The translations under genes and the position numbers were made by a program. The notes below the pieces were generated by a model. It was not told where the DNA came from. It saw nothing but the letters and a program-made list of their open reading frames with translations, and searched no databases. This document shows, one piece after another, positions 1 to 14,600 of a stretch of 64,000 bases of DNA. Numbering within the stretch: the first letter of the stretch is position 1; every line of letters begins with the position of its first letter. Location: the NCBI RefSeq assembly GCF_020882245.1, contig NC_083598.1, positions 62,161,858-62,225,857 on the forward strand. The letters are read 5' to 3'. This stretch comes from Rhopalosiphum padi. Its lineage: Eukaryota; Arthropoda; Insecta; Hemiptera; Aphididae.

Positions 1-534
1 TTGCTACAAAAAATTAACATATTTTGTAAAATGAATACATGTTATATACATTGTTCTGCACAGAATCTATCTAAAATACTAAAATATTGGTAAAGAATAA
101 AGATACTTATTTTATATTTTTGAAAAAAAAGAATACTTGGTTTACGATGTAGACAAAACGTGTTATATTGATTATTATTTATTAACAATTGTAATTTTTA
201 ATACACATAATACATAAAATACTTTCAAAATCTGTTATTTTCACGGTGTTTTTTTTGGTCATGTGATTAACTGAATATTTATAATTACGAAAATACGAAC
301 TATGGTAAGTAGCAAGTACTAAGTTATAATAATTATATTTTTAGCATAGCATATTATGCATAGACAGATGGACATAATAGATATTATGTTTATTTGTGTA
401 TATCTATGATAGTATGTCATATACTTATATGTTAGTAGTGGACTAGTCACTAGTGGACAGTATTCTGTCTTCTGTGGTAGTACCTATGACATCTTATTAG
501 ACATGGGCCCATTGTGGTGTCCTTATACAGATTT
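1..534. other. AT-rich gene-free DNA
   Basis: No coding exon, RNA gene or clear repeat boundary is visible. The stretch is AT-rich with short A and T runs and stop codons in all frames. Confidence 0.5.
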
Positions 535-1000
535 AGCCACTATACATCGTACATCCATACAGGAGCTATGGAAGCTGGAATGGGATTCCCTACCAAAGTC
601 GTCCTATGCTTTTGGTTATAGGTCAATATTTAAACATCCCTAATCAACCATGGTTTTAATCCCTAAAGATGAGCCGCGCAGCCATAACTAAATTCAACAG
701 ATTACGCACGGATCACAGCCTACTACCACACCATTCGTTTAAATTGGGACTCAACGTCTCAACAGTAGTACGTACTACGTATTGTCCCCTACCCAACTGT
801 GGTGGAGAATACTGTGACTTCCAACATCTAGTCATAAATTGTCCATCCCTCTCTATCCAAAGATCTCAGCTAAAGACTCTCTTTTAGTCTTTTCCACCTC
901 TGGTATTAATTTTTCCCTTATTGACGCTCTCTTAACTGACAATGTTAATATAATTAATCATACACTAAATTTTATTCTGCAATCAGGCCTATGATTTAAG
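535..1000 (+). pseudogene. 3' end fragment of a non-LTR retrotransposon (post-reverse-transcriptase region)
   Basis: The plus strand encodes, in broken frames, segments typical of the end of insect non-LTR (Jockey/R1-like) ORF2: a stretch reading ELWKLEWDSLPKSSYAFGYR, then after stops and a frame change MSRAAITKFNRLRTDHSLLP followed by a zinc-knuckle-like Cys/His cluster (CPLPNCGG, C-D-F-Q-H, then INCPSL) at about 669-887. In the family this region follows RNase H and reads R-L-R-T-x-H, then C-x-C, then H-x-x-x-x-C-P. Stops and frameshifts show it is dead, and no upstream reverse transcriptase domain is present. The family assignment rests on motif memory, not alignment. Confidence 0.55.
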
Positions 1001-1476
1001 AGTGTGAGTTTTACCAATTTATATTTATTTCAAATTCATGTGCATAATTGTCGAGATATTTTAATTTAATGTTAAAATCTCATTAATAATAAAAAATAAA
1101 AAGTATTCATTAATAAAAGAGTTTACCTAAATTTCGCCATTTCGGTCATTTCGGATTTCCCTAATTGATATAGTCGATATAGATAAATTTAGAATAAGTA
1201 TGCTACTTATTAGTTATTTTTATTATACATTTTATAGCATAATACTTGATAATATTTATTATATAATATTATAATAATATACCTTTCACCGAATACTATA
1301 CATAATAGTCCGTAATACCTATTAATATAATGTATAGAGTATAGATCTATAAATAATTGTATTTATTAGAAAATTTAGAATCACCAACATTCATCAATTT
1401 TAGGTGGCAGCATGTATTATGTAATACGATATTGAAAATAGTAAATGGTTTTGGGAACTATTAGGCTTTCTTATTA
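1001..1476. other. AT-rich gene-free DNA
   Basis: Nothing recognisable beyond simple A/T runs; it separates the retrotransposon tail from the MITE. Confidence 0.5.
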
Positions 1477-1810
1477 AGAGGGCGCCATATCCACATGTGT
1501 TGTCTCTGTCTTGTCTCTGTAAATCATAACAAATTTTCATTCAGCAGAATACATTTTGTGATGTTAACTTTAATATTACTAATTAGTAAATTTACCTATT
1601 AATAAATTTAAAAGTAAGAATATTAGACAATGACTTATGATTTTATCGATATTATCATTATGTCTAGATAATATTCTTACCTTTAAATTTGGTAATAGGT
1701 AAATTTACTCCAATATTAAAGCTAACATCACAAAATGTAATCTGCTGGACGAAAATTTGTTATGATGTACGTTAGTAAGACAGAGACAACACATGCGGGT
1801 ATTGCGTCCA
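1477..1810. mobile_element. Fold-back MITE, family M1, copy 1 (internally deleted)
   Basis: Two arms of about 130-150 bp are inverted repeats of each other and match copies at 42962-43411 and 53818-54240. Shared landmarks are an outer AAGAGG, then CCACATGTGTTGTCTCTGTC on the left and its counterpart GACAGAGACAACACATGCGG on the right, an arm segment ACATTTTGTGATGTTA, and inner ends ATAATATTCTTAC. The loop is shorter than in the other copies, so this copy carries an internal deletion. No coding capacity. The left edge follows TTA, which may be the target site. Confidence 0.85.
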
Positions 1811-2327
1811 GGCGTCATCCTAACTACTGTTTTGCGTTAGTGGTTTGCAATCTGAATTATCTGTAATTATAATTTACACTTTACAAACTTACAGTAGATA
1901 ATAGATACATAGATTATAGCCTATAGGTCTACTAGTCTGCTTTTTACTACTATAGAGTTAGAGTATAGACTACTATAATTGTCGGTAGATACCGTGTTAG
2001 TAATCAGTATTATTATATTAAGTAAGAATAGATCGTAATATTTCAAAATAAAGTCAAATTTAAAAAAAAAAAAAGTATATCTTAATCCGTGGTCGGTACA
2101 CAATATATATCTACAGTTTTATTATTAACATTATTATAAATGTAATGTACTCATCAATTATTTACAATCAAAGACAGTAGGTATGCGTATGTATAACTAT
2201 TTTTAATACTTAAAAATTTTAAACGACAATTTTGGGTTGGGTGGTCCCTAAAATTGTTTTTGTCTCATGAATGAAAAATATTCACGCCGCCACTGGACTA
2301 TAGTATATAGGCATATAGGTCTGCTCA
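1811..2327. other. AT-rich gene-free DNA
   Basis: No exon or element is recognised; a poly-A/T tract lies near 2060. Confidence 0.45.
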
Positions 2328-2615
2328 ATGGCGGATTACCACTAGGCTCGAGCCTAGAGCGGCAAATTTGTTGTTATTTTATTTTTATTCTCATAAAAAT
2401 GAACCAAAAAGAAAAAAAATTGAACCATTACTATTTTTCACTCCCGTGGCGGCTATACTCGATTACCTATCACTTTTTGATGTTAGCCTATTTAAACTAC
2501 GATCCTATTCCTTGGATAGTATTAAAAAAAAAGGAGGGGCTATAAACACTGAGCGTGCCTCAGGGCGCCGTGTAGGTGGATCCTACTAGGTGGATCGCCA
2601 CTGGGTCTGCCTTTT
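2328..2615. mobile_element. Probable non-autonomous DNA transposon fragment
   Basis: A short GC-richer block begins CAATGGCGGATTACCACTAG with a local palindrome around GGCTCGAGCC and ends near GGATCGCCACTGGGTCTGCC. The ends (CAATGGCGG... and ...CGCCACTGGG) are imperfectly inverted, as in hAT-type MITEs. No intact target duplication could be seen, so boundaries are approximate. Overlapping open frames here are not judged coding. Confidence 0.35.
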
Positions 2616-3119
2616 AGTATCTACGTTCCAAAAATTTTAGATGATAATGCTGACGAATCGTCCAGTTTATCTTAAATCTTAATCTACTATTTGGGTTCAA
2701 TTGCTCAAGCTAATTAAAATGTCTATAATAGTTTGTTTAGTTTTAGAACCTACTTCATTTAGTATTGGGTATATTATCATATACCAGACATGTCCAACCT
2801 GCGACCAGGTCCGCCCGGATCCAGCCCGAAAATATTTAAAATGTAATTTATTATTTTTTGCAAATAAGAAATGTAAACTTGTAGTTTTTAATGACGAAAA
2901 TCAACTAGTAGGTAACTAGCGTGGAAACATTGGAAGTATTCAGTACTTTAAATACACACGACATAAATGATAAATCCTATAAGTGAACAAAAATAATATA
3001 TTATCTATTGCACATTTTATCAAAATAAAACCACGAAGGCATGAAGTATATACGGCCCGCAGCATAACTCATAAGTATAAATTTAAAATGTAGCTCGCAA
3101 GTTAAAAAGGTTAGTCGTG
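2616..3119. other. Gene-free DNA
   Basis: AT-rich sequence with no recognisable gene. A short open frame at 2701-2919 has no domain and is probably chance. Confidence 0.4.
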
Positions 3120-3410
3120 CCTGTCATAGACCTATAAGGCCAGGGACGTACACAAGGGGGTGTTTACACCCCCCCCCCCCGAAATACTTGGGTTTTTGCA
3201 TGGTTATATACTTATTCAATTTTAATGTTAATTTTTTTATATCAATGTTTGTATTTAAAAAAAGTATTATAAGTATACCTAATTTTCAACAATTTTTTTT
3301 GTATATTATTAAAAAAAGTTCTACTTTTCAATAACTGATTTTCAAAAACACCCCCCCCTGCCAAAAAAAAACCTTATAGCGTTTCACAACCCTCTTAGAT
3401 AAGGTCGTTA
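3120..3410. mobile_element. MITE-like element with poly-C/poly-G ends
   Basis: The block starts near CCAGGGACGTACACAAGGGG and runs into an 11-base C tract. Another C tract (ACACCCCCCCCTGCC) sits near 3350, and the space between is AT-rich. Paired homopolymer tracts near the ends are common in short aphid DNA elements. No target duplication was identified; call and limits are tentative. Confidence 0.35.
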
Positions 3411-3949
3411 AAAAATTAAACATTGATTTAGGAGGATATCGCGGTAAAAAGGCTGAGAAACACAAACACTGGTTTATACTGTTTATAAAGTCTGTATGAG
3501 TATTATAACTATTATTATACTATAAGGTATTAGTCAATTTTGTTAAATTCTTTTTTATTCCCGGACTCCCGTTTTTTAAATTTAATTTATTATCACAAAT
3601 TTCAATTTACAATAATAAAGATCAAACATTTAAAAGCGATTTTCATAATAATAATAATACTATAAATGTCTATAATTAGAATTTATAGTTATGTAATTAT
3701 TGACAATCGTGTCAATCGTGACATTTTTTAATTTGTTATGCATTATTTAAAATACAATATTTAATGGTTATTGGTTATAAACTTATGAGTTATGACTAAT
3801 AAGTAATAACTAATAAGTAATAATTACCTATCCTGTCCTGTGTACCAACTACTAATTATTATACATATATTTACATATATAGATATATATCTTAATTCGT
3901 AGTACCAACTTAGGTACTACTAAATGTTTATTAATATAGATATATATTA
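3411..3949. other. AT-rich gene-free DNA
   Basis: Nothing supported here. Confidence 0.4.
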
Positions 3950-5601
3950 TGAATGTGTTATTGTTATAGTTAAAAACACGTGCGTGGTGCACTGGTGCGT
4001 TCGTCGTTCAGTGGTTCAGGGCGTTCAGGCCTTTCAGTAGTTTAGTTTAGTGTTTAGTGTTATTTTTTGTACTAGTGAATGGGTTTTAGGTTTATAGTTT
4101 AAAAAGGTTTGTATGTCACATTTACACATAAAAGTATAAGACTATATTTACATTATCAGTTCCACTACCCTCTAGCTTCGTCACTATAAGGTAGTAAAGT
4201 CTAGGACAACCGTTATTACTTTATTAGTTAGTGTATTAGATATTTGTTATTTGTGTATTATTTATTTACCTATTTAAAGATTTAAATTTATTTCTATTAT
4301 AATTTTGTTTTCATCGTTCAATCGTGTACACGCTACGTAATAAATAATAGTATATTATAACTAATATAACTAAAACTAATATCTATTAAATGTGTATATT
4401 TTGTCTAAATGTAAAATATTTTAGTGTTATATACTTGGCGTCTTTGTTTTTGGGTAATATCAGTTATTCACTAGTCATTACTTCAGACTTCTTATTCATT
4501 GTAATAGCTTGTATCATATTTAGAATGGTTGAATGGTGTATTATACATCTTTGAAGTGTTCAAATACTGTTGATATTTACCAAAGGGCTAGTAAATCCCC
4601 TGCCTGTTTTTACCCAAAAAAAGCTACGTTTTGAAAAAAAATATAAATATAATTTTTATAATACTATTTACACCATATTATGCATTTATGCGTATGCCAT
4701 TTATATTAAAGTATAAAGATTGTTAACTGTACGGTTCTTCACCTATCTTTCTAGGTTAAGTAATATATCGACAATTCTGTTCATTTTCTAAATTATTTAA
4801 TCAAAAGTTATTTTTGAAGTAAGCACAATATTAGAAAAATATTGCAGACTTAGAATTAAATCTATGAAAATTATCAAGCATGCCGGTTCCTTAAACAAAA
4901 ATACTTTTGAAAAAAAAAAAAATGCTTTCAAATAAAATTTTTATTTAATATGTTTTTTTATGTACCTACCTTATCAATTTTTATTTCATCAATACTAATA
5001 AAATTAATTTCAATGAAATATTTCTGATTGTGTGCATAATTTTGCTATTTTATACCTAGTAGAAAATTTACTTATTTACAATTGTAATATAAGTGAGGAT
5101 AAAAGGGGTGCTTTTTCTTTTGCACACATAATACACTTTTACTGATCATATTCATTGCTTATTGTCTGACTATATTATATGTTTGAAAAATAGTAAAGTT
5201 ATTAATGTAGGTATTGTTAGTAGTTATCTATAAGTGTAACTATACCAGTATTTTTGGTAGTAGACAAAAATTGAAGAGCTCACTGTTAGCTGGTAATATA
5301 ATAGGTAGGTACTTATTTTTCTCAATAAACAGTTTAGTACATGATATTTTTGCTAAATATATTATTTACTTAAAATAGTTAAATTTGAATAGAAAAAATG
5401 TTTTTATTTTGGAGGATGCACTCCCCTTCATAGTTGAGCCAATGATATATATATTTCTGTTACCTATCTCCAATTCTAGACTTATTATTAATAAATAATA
5501 GTGTAAATGAATGGTATACAATTTAAGAGTAAACATCTAAACCTATTATAAAAAATTTAATTTACAATTTATTTTTTACTTAGAGTTGATAGTATGCTAA
5601 T
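3950..5601 (+). promoter_or_regulatory. Putative promoter and 5' UTR region of the Tudor gene
   Basis: A GC-richer island at about 3975-4030 (CACGTGCGTGGTGCACTGG, then TTCGTCGTTCAGTGG) stands out in AT-rich DNA upstream of the Tudor gene and may mark its transcription start. A good acceptor (TTTTTTACTTAG) ends at 5583, 18 bases before the start codon at 5602, so at least one 5' UTR intron is likely. The upstream donor was not found. Inference only. Confidence 0.3.
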
Positions 5602-8600
5602 ATGGGCCTTTCCTCACAACAAGTCTTATCATTTATGTCTCCAGATTCTTGGACTCCAGTAAGTGATTTTTATATGAGTATTAATATATAGACATTAAAT
5701 ATGATATTTTTTTATATAATTTTAATAATACATATAGTGCAATCATTTAAAATCTTTATCTACTAAACAATGTAATAAGGTACATTTATTTAAAAAAATT
5801 ATATTTGTATGTATAAAAGTTAATTTAAAATAGAAAATTTGTATTAATACCTACCTATTTTTAACATATTACAATATTACATGTGTTAATATGTACTTCA
5901 GTTTCTACAGAAGACAAAAATATATGGTAGTTCAGTGGTTAGAGCATAAATTGCTGAGTATTGTTTTAAATAAATAAATATGTCTACTTATTAATTTTTT
6001 CTTGCCAACAAAGTATTCTTAATTAAACATTAAAAATTTAGTTAATATCTAAAAATTATATTATAATATAATAAATTAAACAAAACATTATTTTATATTA
6101 TATTAGTAAACCTAAAGATAGTATAGGTTTTTTTTTACTTTTTTTTATAAAAAACTTTGTAAATAATTTTCATTTAAATGTTGTCCTCTACGTCTTACTA
6201 AAAAGAATAAATAATTGTAAAATTACAAATTTTTTGACCATATATTAAAAATTTACAAATAGATAGGGGGAGGATTGGTAGGGTTTTTAGTGTTTTTATC
6301 TTAAATGGGTCAAATTAAGATTTAATTTTTACTATTTTATTATATTATTTACCAAGAGGTTGATAAATATTAGCTGAAATTAAATATAATGATTATTAAT
6401 TTATATTATAATTGTATGCTATCTTGAAGTTAGTAATTTTTTTTTTTTTTGGTTAATTGATACCTAACTCATTATATAATAGAATGTTTAATATTATTTT
6501 AATTTCTACTAGGTTTTTTTAATGCCTGGTTATAAATCAAACAATGGAATTTATACAATAACTACAAATGAAAAATATTTACAACGCTGTAATGACATGT
6601 ATAAAATGGCATTAAATAGTTATACATTTGAAAAAGTTCTTACATATCAATTGATGGGATTAGTTGTGGTGGAAATCAAAGGATTATGGTTAGTAGTAAT
6701 TAACTCACATTAAAATTCTAACATAACTTGTATTTTAAGCAAATTTAAGCAAATAGTAAGTATTTTTATTTTTATTTTTTTTTAAACCACTTTTATTAAA
6801 AGAATATAACATTAAAAACCAAATTTATATTGCATTGTATTTTGTGTAAGAAGTTAAGTAATAGTTATGATATAGTATAAACATACATATTTAGTTAATA
6901 TTGATTTAATGAATTAATAGGTAAGAAACTAAATAGTAAAATAAATATTTATTATGATATGAACATTATAATAAAAACATTTTTCTGGAATTATTGTAAA
7001 TGAAAATGAAATAAACATATGTTATCTCAGTTTTACAAATTTATAACATAGTAAAATATCATGGCCCATTTTACTCTGTTATTATTAATTAGCGTGAATT
7101 GAAATTATAAATAAAAATAAAAAAATTATAACTATAATTATTGTTATAAATGTTTAAGTAAGATTATTAGTAGATCTCGGATTTGTATGTTTTCGCATGT
7201 TTTTTTCCTTTTCACTTTTTAAAATTTTTGTCAATAATCTTGATAAATCATACTATTTTGAATTCAATGCTAAATTTTTATTTTGCATATTCTTACATAA
7301 TATTTGACTGCAAATGCATATTCGTTGCATATTTCTATAAAAAATCACTGAAAAATTTCGGTCGGTAGGACATCAAAGTAGCGACACAATTCTAACTATC
7401 TTAATTTAAAATACGTATTATAATATGTAACACATTTATATATATTAGAAATGGTTCAACTAGATGAAAACATCAAGACCCAATGATTTTAAGCTCATTT
7501 AAATTTGCCCTTGTAACCTCTATAGATGTTGAAGTTGAACAATCATTTATTAACAGATAGACGGCGCAGTTATACCAAAGAAAAACTTGAATATCATTTA
7601 ATAATTAATTTTAATAATAAAGAATAAAAACACATTTTGAGTTCTGTATTTTATTTTATTTTTAAACAGAAATATTCATATATTTATATGTGTTCTTATT
7701 TATACTTTTATATTATTTTCCTATTTAATACAATTTTTAATTCTTTTATTGCATATTATATGGCATATTTTGATACTTTTTAGTGCATTTAAATCCGTGC
7801 TCTAAATATTAGGCTTTTATTGATATTTTAATTACAAAAAAAGTTATAGACAATTTTTTTTTAACTGTATTTCAACTACTAGTTTTTTTAAACTTTATTT
7901 TTTGTACATTTTAAATGATAATTACTTCTAAATCAAAATATCATTAAAGTCATCTGAGATATCCTGGATAATAATTTACCTTTAAATTGTATAATAAGTT
8001 AATCCACTCTCATTTTAAAATAAACAAGAATAAAATTGATCATTGTTTAATTGTTGCCATGTTATACATTTGTAAGACGAGAATAGCACATGCTGATTAC
8101 AAAATATTCTTAATCATTACTAAATTTAAGTACTAAAATTATTATTTTTTAGGTGCAGAGGTAGAATGTTAAGTTATAATGAATTTTTGGTTAAAAACAC
8201 AACTGTTGAATTAATTGATTCTGGAACTATTGTCAAAAAACAATTATGTGATTTATATCAACTTCCAAGTAGTTATAAATATGACCCTTTAGTAAGTGAC
8301 ATTTTTATAAAATAAGACCAAAGATTTTTTTAGAAAATTAAAAAAATCAAAAAAAAAATGTGAATATTATTATTTCAGTATGATAAGTGACTAATATGAA
8401 GTACTGCAAACTATTTTCTGAATAAATGAAAGCATAAATAAATAGTTACATAATTTGGATGTTTAAAATAGATAATTTAGAAATAAAAAATATATTGTAG
8501 TTAGTACATTATAGTTATACTAAAGTTAATCTTAGCACTTAGGGATTGCAAAAAAATCCATACAAAAACTATTATGAAAAATGATGTCAGTAAAACATAG

Positions 8601-11600
8601 TTCCATACTTCAAGTAATATACTAATACAACATACTGAAAGGGTTTACAGTAAAAATACTTAATTATTTTAAAAATTCTAGATGAGAATTTCATGTAGAA
8701 TCGTATGAAATCTGATTTTTTATATTGTTATTAATTAAACAATAAAATGTAAAGAAAATTTGTTAATTTGCCATGAAATATCAGATGATTGGAATACAAT
8801 ATCAAAAATATGTCTGAACTCATCAATAAAACAAATTTACCAAAGTAACATAATATTATTTATTTATTTATAGTGTATTGCGATTAAACCTGTTAATGAA
8901 ATTCCTTCCCTCGCATCTATACAATTTTATATTCAACCTTTATTGTTACAAAGTGTAAGTTTAATATTAAAATTAATTTGGTTAATACATACTATGTTTT
9001 TATTAATGTTGTTTTTAATTAATAGAACCTTCTATTTAATTTAGGAACTTCATAAAGGTTATGTTGCAGTAAATACAAAACCAATAGAAAAGGTTAATGA
9101 GTTATATTTAGAGAATTCTTATGAAGAAATAAGTATAAGAGGTTCTTATCCTTTAATTATTAGTACAAAGGACAAATGGTAATTCATAATATTAAAGTTT
9201 ACTTGTACATAACAAAATGTTATGTTTATAATAAAAAATAAATTGTTATGATTTTAATTTTCCATTTTTATTTGTAGTATAGTTACAAAGTCTAAATGTA
9301 GTGTGCAAGAATTAAACAAGTTTAATGACTTATTAATTAACACAAACGGAATCAAAGAACAAGGTAAAGTATTAGCAATTAAAGAAAAATTAAAATTCAT
9401 TTTTTTTTTTACATATGATCTATTTTATAATTATATTAAATACATCGAGTTTATGATTAATTTTATGAATATAATTATTTAATAACTATGATTAATAACA
9501 GTATTTCAAATTTATAATTTTATCTATAGTTTTTATTTTTATAAAATTAAAGAATAATAAAATGTTGCAAAATGTTTGTACCTGTAACATTTTTTTGGGA
9601 TATAGTTAAATTCATTAATTTATAAAAAAAAATTCAAAAATTAAATTTTATTTACAAAAATACATATAAGAGGCATAAAAAATAAATATATCCATAGATT
9701 TCACTTATATAATATTAATTCAGAAATACTGTTTATGAAACATAATGTGAATTGTAACAAATCACTGCTTAAATCAATTTCGTTCTTTTTATCTTGCAAT
9801 AATTACAAATCAAATGTTAAAAATCTCACCTTATTTATGTACATTTCATTCAATAATTTTTAAAATGCACTCTATAATGCTTTTATTCTTTTAATTAGTT
9901 GCTAAGTAGTATAATAAAAAGTCTAGTATTAAAGTTATATCAACTTATTTTATTTATTTTTTGTTATGTTAGGTAATATCACAAACTACAACTTTAAATC
10001 TTAATAATTAAACATATATTACTTTTTATCATTATAATTTATAATACATACAAAAATTATATATATATTTATAAATAAATTCTGTAATATTATACTTTTC
10101 TATTTTAGGTGTTGAATATAAATATGTCGAGTTTTCAAATGATTTAATAGAGGTAATTATTTTTTGTTTAAATTAGTTTATATTTTTGTGTTATAAACTA
10201 TAAATGTTAACTTTTTCAATAATTTAAATAATACATTATTTTTTTATTTAAGCTGTTAAATAAAGAAAAAAATATTTTTTTGAAAACTTTGTTAAATGAT
10301 ATAAATATATATGGATTGAATAATATATTTTCAAGATCTATTTATTATGAGCCTAAATGTTTATCATTGGTAAGTAAATATTGTCATTAAATAAATTATG
10401 GCTATCATGGTTATGCTAATTATTTTTGGTACCAATAATTGCTAAAATAATTTATAATATATATACAATCATATTACAAACAATTTAAAATAAAAATATA
10501 TTTATTTCTTTTAATAATATACGCAAACAAAAATATCAAAAATAAAACAAAATTGTTAACTCAAAACCATGATAATGCTTTATTTATATATTTTGTATGT
10601 ATTATAATTTATAATAGCTGCTTATACATATAAATTATTAATTATTGAATTTTAAAATTCAAAAGAAATACACTGATCAAAATAATCAACTAGTTCTTGT
10701 TAATGAAGTCATTAAAAATGACCAAATTAAAGACAATATCAATGTAACCAATATGGATGATTCATCAATAATTGAAGAATCTCAATTATGTGGTAAGAAT
10801 ATTTTTTGAAAGTTTTCAATGTTTAATAAATTTATTATTATTATTTAGCGTTTTATATGTTTATGTATATAGATTTAATAACTGACTCTACACCGTACAT
10901 GTCTGTACATAATAATATATTTAAAAATGGATCTTTAGTTGAATTTTGCTATGGTACAAATATTGATTTTGTATATATTAGAAATTATGATCAAAAAAAA
11001 ATATATTCAAAAGAAATGAAACAGTTTTACGCCTATTATAAAAAAAGTAAGACCATTTAATTTTTTTATTATTTACTTAAGAATATTAAATTGATTATTA
11101 TTTTATAATAATACTAAGAAATCTTTTGAAAAATAATTAGCTCATAATTATTATGGTTCCATAGGTTTAATGTGTGACGTATCATGTAGTTTTAGGTGTG
11201 ATTTACATTGAAACCAATTCAATTGTTATAGTTAACAATTATAAATTAAATTTATATGTTATTAAACAGAATATTGTTACTAAAAATGTTTATAAAATAA
11301 AACCTTTTTTATATCTTCTGTGGACAATCATATCATAATTTTTCATTGAGGGATTCAGACATTCAGCTAATTGTACGTTTATAAGCTTTTATGGGTTCCG
11401 TGCATTTTTATTCAAAAATGAAATATAAATATAAAATTTACACATTCTCCTAATAAAATCCTGGGCTCCAATAAAACTTTTGGATAATTAAAATTAATAT
11501 ATTTTTATCCAATTACTTTATAAAATTACAATAAATCTAAGTAGATCACGTTGGTCACTTGCTAAACAACTATATTACTATATTTTTAAACATAATAAAG

Positions 11601-14600
11601 AAGTTAATGTATAAAAAGCTTACATACATCAATATTCAAATATTATATCATGATTTATGTAGTATAAACCAAAGACTAGCTCAAGGAATAGGCAATAAAG
11701 CACATGCCTTTTTGGCGGCATTTTAAATTTTAATATTATAAAATATTAACACATTGTATGGTATATTAAAAAATAATATATATTAATTGTTTTATTTTAT
11801 AATTTTTAACAAATGACACTATGAACTTGCAAATAATGGAAAAAATAGTATATTATATATATAAACATGTGAAGGGTGGAAAAATCTAGGTTTGCCTAAG
11901 TGTGTTAATAAAGTTTAATTTAAACACCGTAGATAAGCCTGTATAATGTGAAGTCAATATTTTTCAAATTAAAATTTGTATAATTGTATCTTTGTAATAA
12001 TAGTAATAGATAAATAGATTTTTAAGTATAAGGGTAATTTTAAATACCCTAGATATTAATATAATCACTTGAAGGCTATGAAATAATGGAATTTACTAAT
12101 TAAGTATTAAATAAATATTTATGAGTTATTTTATTATTGATTTTTACATTTTTTGGTATTACAGATGAAAATTTAAAAATAAAAACAAATGCAACTATTG
12201 GAGATATGGTTGCAGCTACTTTGCTATGTTACAATGAAACACACAGAGCTGTAATATTAGATAAGAACCCTAAACATTATTTTTGTTTTTTTATTGATAT
12301 TGGCTGTAAAGAATATGTTAACTCAAATAATGTATTTTATTTACTAGAAGAAGTTAAAAATGTAAGTTATTTTATTAATTTTTTATAAAATATTATTTAC
12401 ACTACTAAAGAATGTACCTATTTACTAGTTATAAAAACAAAATGCGATTTCGTAATTTTTACTTAAAATATTTTTTTAGGTTCCTTATTTAGCACATAGA
12501 GTGGAGTTGAATAATATTCCATTGCATAATACTATGCAACTAAAATATTTAAAGATCTATTACGAACAATTGTATTTACAACCATTATTAATAGTCAGTA
12601 AATATTAAATTCTACTTTTTAATATAATACAGTCAAACTAGGTTAACTCTAAGTTTAAAATACCAGTAAAGAAATCAGTTATCTAAGAAATGTTAAAATA
12701 AAAATACATAACATGTATTTCATGAAAATCCTAGAACAAAAATCTGACAAAAAGAAAAGAAAAAAAGACTAAAAGTCTTTAATTACCTGAATTTATTACT
12801 AATTACTCAAATAAAATAATTGTTTGTAAGTGATTTTATTACGTAGGACATGTATAATAAATATATATATAAATTGTCTGATTTCCTAGTTATTCATAAC
12901 AACGACTAGAAAGGTTAGACAATGTTATAAATTCATATCGAGATAATTAATATAAATGTCTTTATTGGTAAGATTACTGAACATATGGTTTATGGACAAC
13001 CATAAATATATTTTGTTCTTTTTATTGGTTATAATAAAATTGAACTGTAAAAATATTGAATGTTAGGTATCATATTATTTGAACACAACCAATAAATAAC
13101 ACTATTATCCATGGACTGCAATAATAAAATAGCCAAGTGCTAAAATTATGTTTTATAATTTCTATTTAAAATTGGATTTAAATGAATTGTGCCTAAAATT
13201 TGACAATAACTTTAAGAGTAATTATATTATATAATGAAGAATATAATAATTAAAATACACAAATTAAATTTGTTTTTTGCCTAATTTTCTTATAAAATAC
13301 CATACTTTACACCTATATTTATTATTTAAATTTTAATATTTTAAAAAATAACTTATTTTTGTTTGTCAGTTTGGCTGTTGACAACTTGTTTTTGCTAATC
13401 TTTTGATTTTGTATGTGAATTATTAAAAAAAGAAATAATTTAAAAGTGAATGAGCTGGATAATCACTAATCAATAATAATAAAATTAAGAAGAAATTATA
13501 ATAATTATATCAACATGAGTTATCCCCATTTTACATTATACCAAATTTCACATTTAGAATGATAATTTTTTTTTTAAGTTTTAATTATAAAATACACAAC
13601 TTATTTAAAAATTAAAATTTCAAAAACAGCCTATGTGGGGTCCCTTATTACTATTTCTAATAATAATACATATGAATAACAGGATAATATACCTAAGACA
13701 ATAAAATTTGAACTTAAAGTTACCTACTTACTAAATGTTTAAGTTAAATACAAAATTTTAACATAGTGTTTAGATGGGAAATTCTAAGAAGGAACCTAAA
13801 CAATTTGATGTATTTTCAATTTTAATTTAGCTTAGTTTGACTGTCTGTACATATAATTATACATTTTTGATTAAAATTATATATAATTAGGAATTTGTTG
13901 AAAGTAATTCTAACCAATCAAAGAAAGCAATTTTAAAAAAAAAATCAGATAATAAGGATATTTATTTAGATGTAAAAGAATTTTTACAAAAACAATTATT
14001 TAGTTTTAATATGTCTAATAATGAAGGTATAAATTTGATTATAATTATTTATTTATTTTGGTTTTTATATTTTTAACAAGCTTTTTGTTATATTCTTTCA
14101 GGAATTGGATCAAAAATAAAAGATTATTTGAAGTATAATGATTTGTTTAAAAATGGCACTGTAGTATTAATTACTTACTTTTGTTCTATAAATCAAATTT
14201 ATATCCGTATTAACACACCTGAATTAACAGAATACTATAATAATTTAATTACAGAAGTTAATCAGTTTTATGTGGATTTGAAAAGTGAATATAAAAACAT
14301 TATTAATTTATACATTTAGTATAATATAACAGAACAAATTATGAAATAAGAATGTATTAATAATAAAAAAATTGTGTTTAAACTGGACTGGGTAGCCTCT
14401 GAAAATATCTCACTGGAGATCATTTGGGCATTTATTCCCATAAATTGTGTTTAAATGTCCTTCCGATTTTTTCTTTCTTTCTTTTTTTTTTAAATAAAAA
14501 ATAAATGAAAAATGAATTGCAATATTTTTGTTTATGAATTTTAGATAAATATCTATAAAAAAAAGTCATAAAAATATTTCCTCAGAAAAAGATATTAATA

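Noticed and set aside
5928..5975. Possible tRNA gene
   Set aside because: Only the D-arm/A-box is present; anticodon arm, T-arm and acceptor stem cannot be built.
10849..10872. Earlier acceptor for Tudor exon 10 adding AFYMFMYI
   Set aside because: In frame and possible, but the later acceptor gives a start (DLITD) without the AT-driven hydrophobic stretch; kept only as an alternative.
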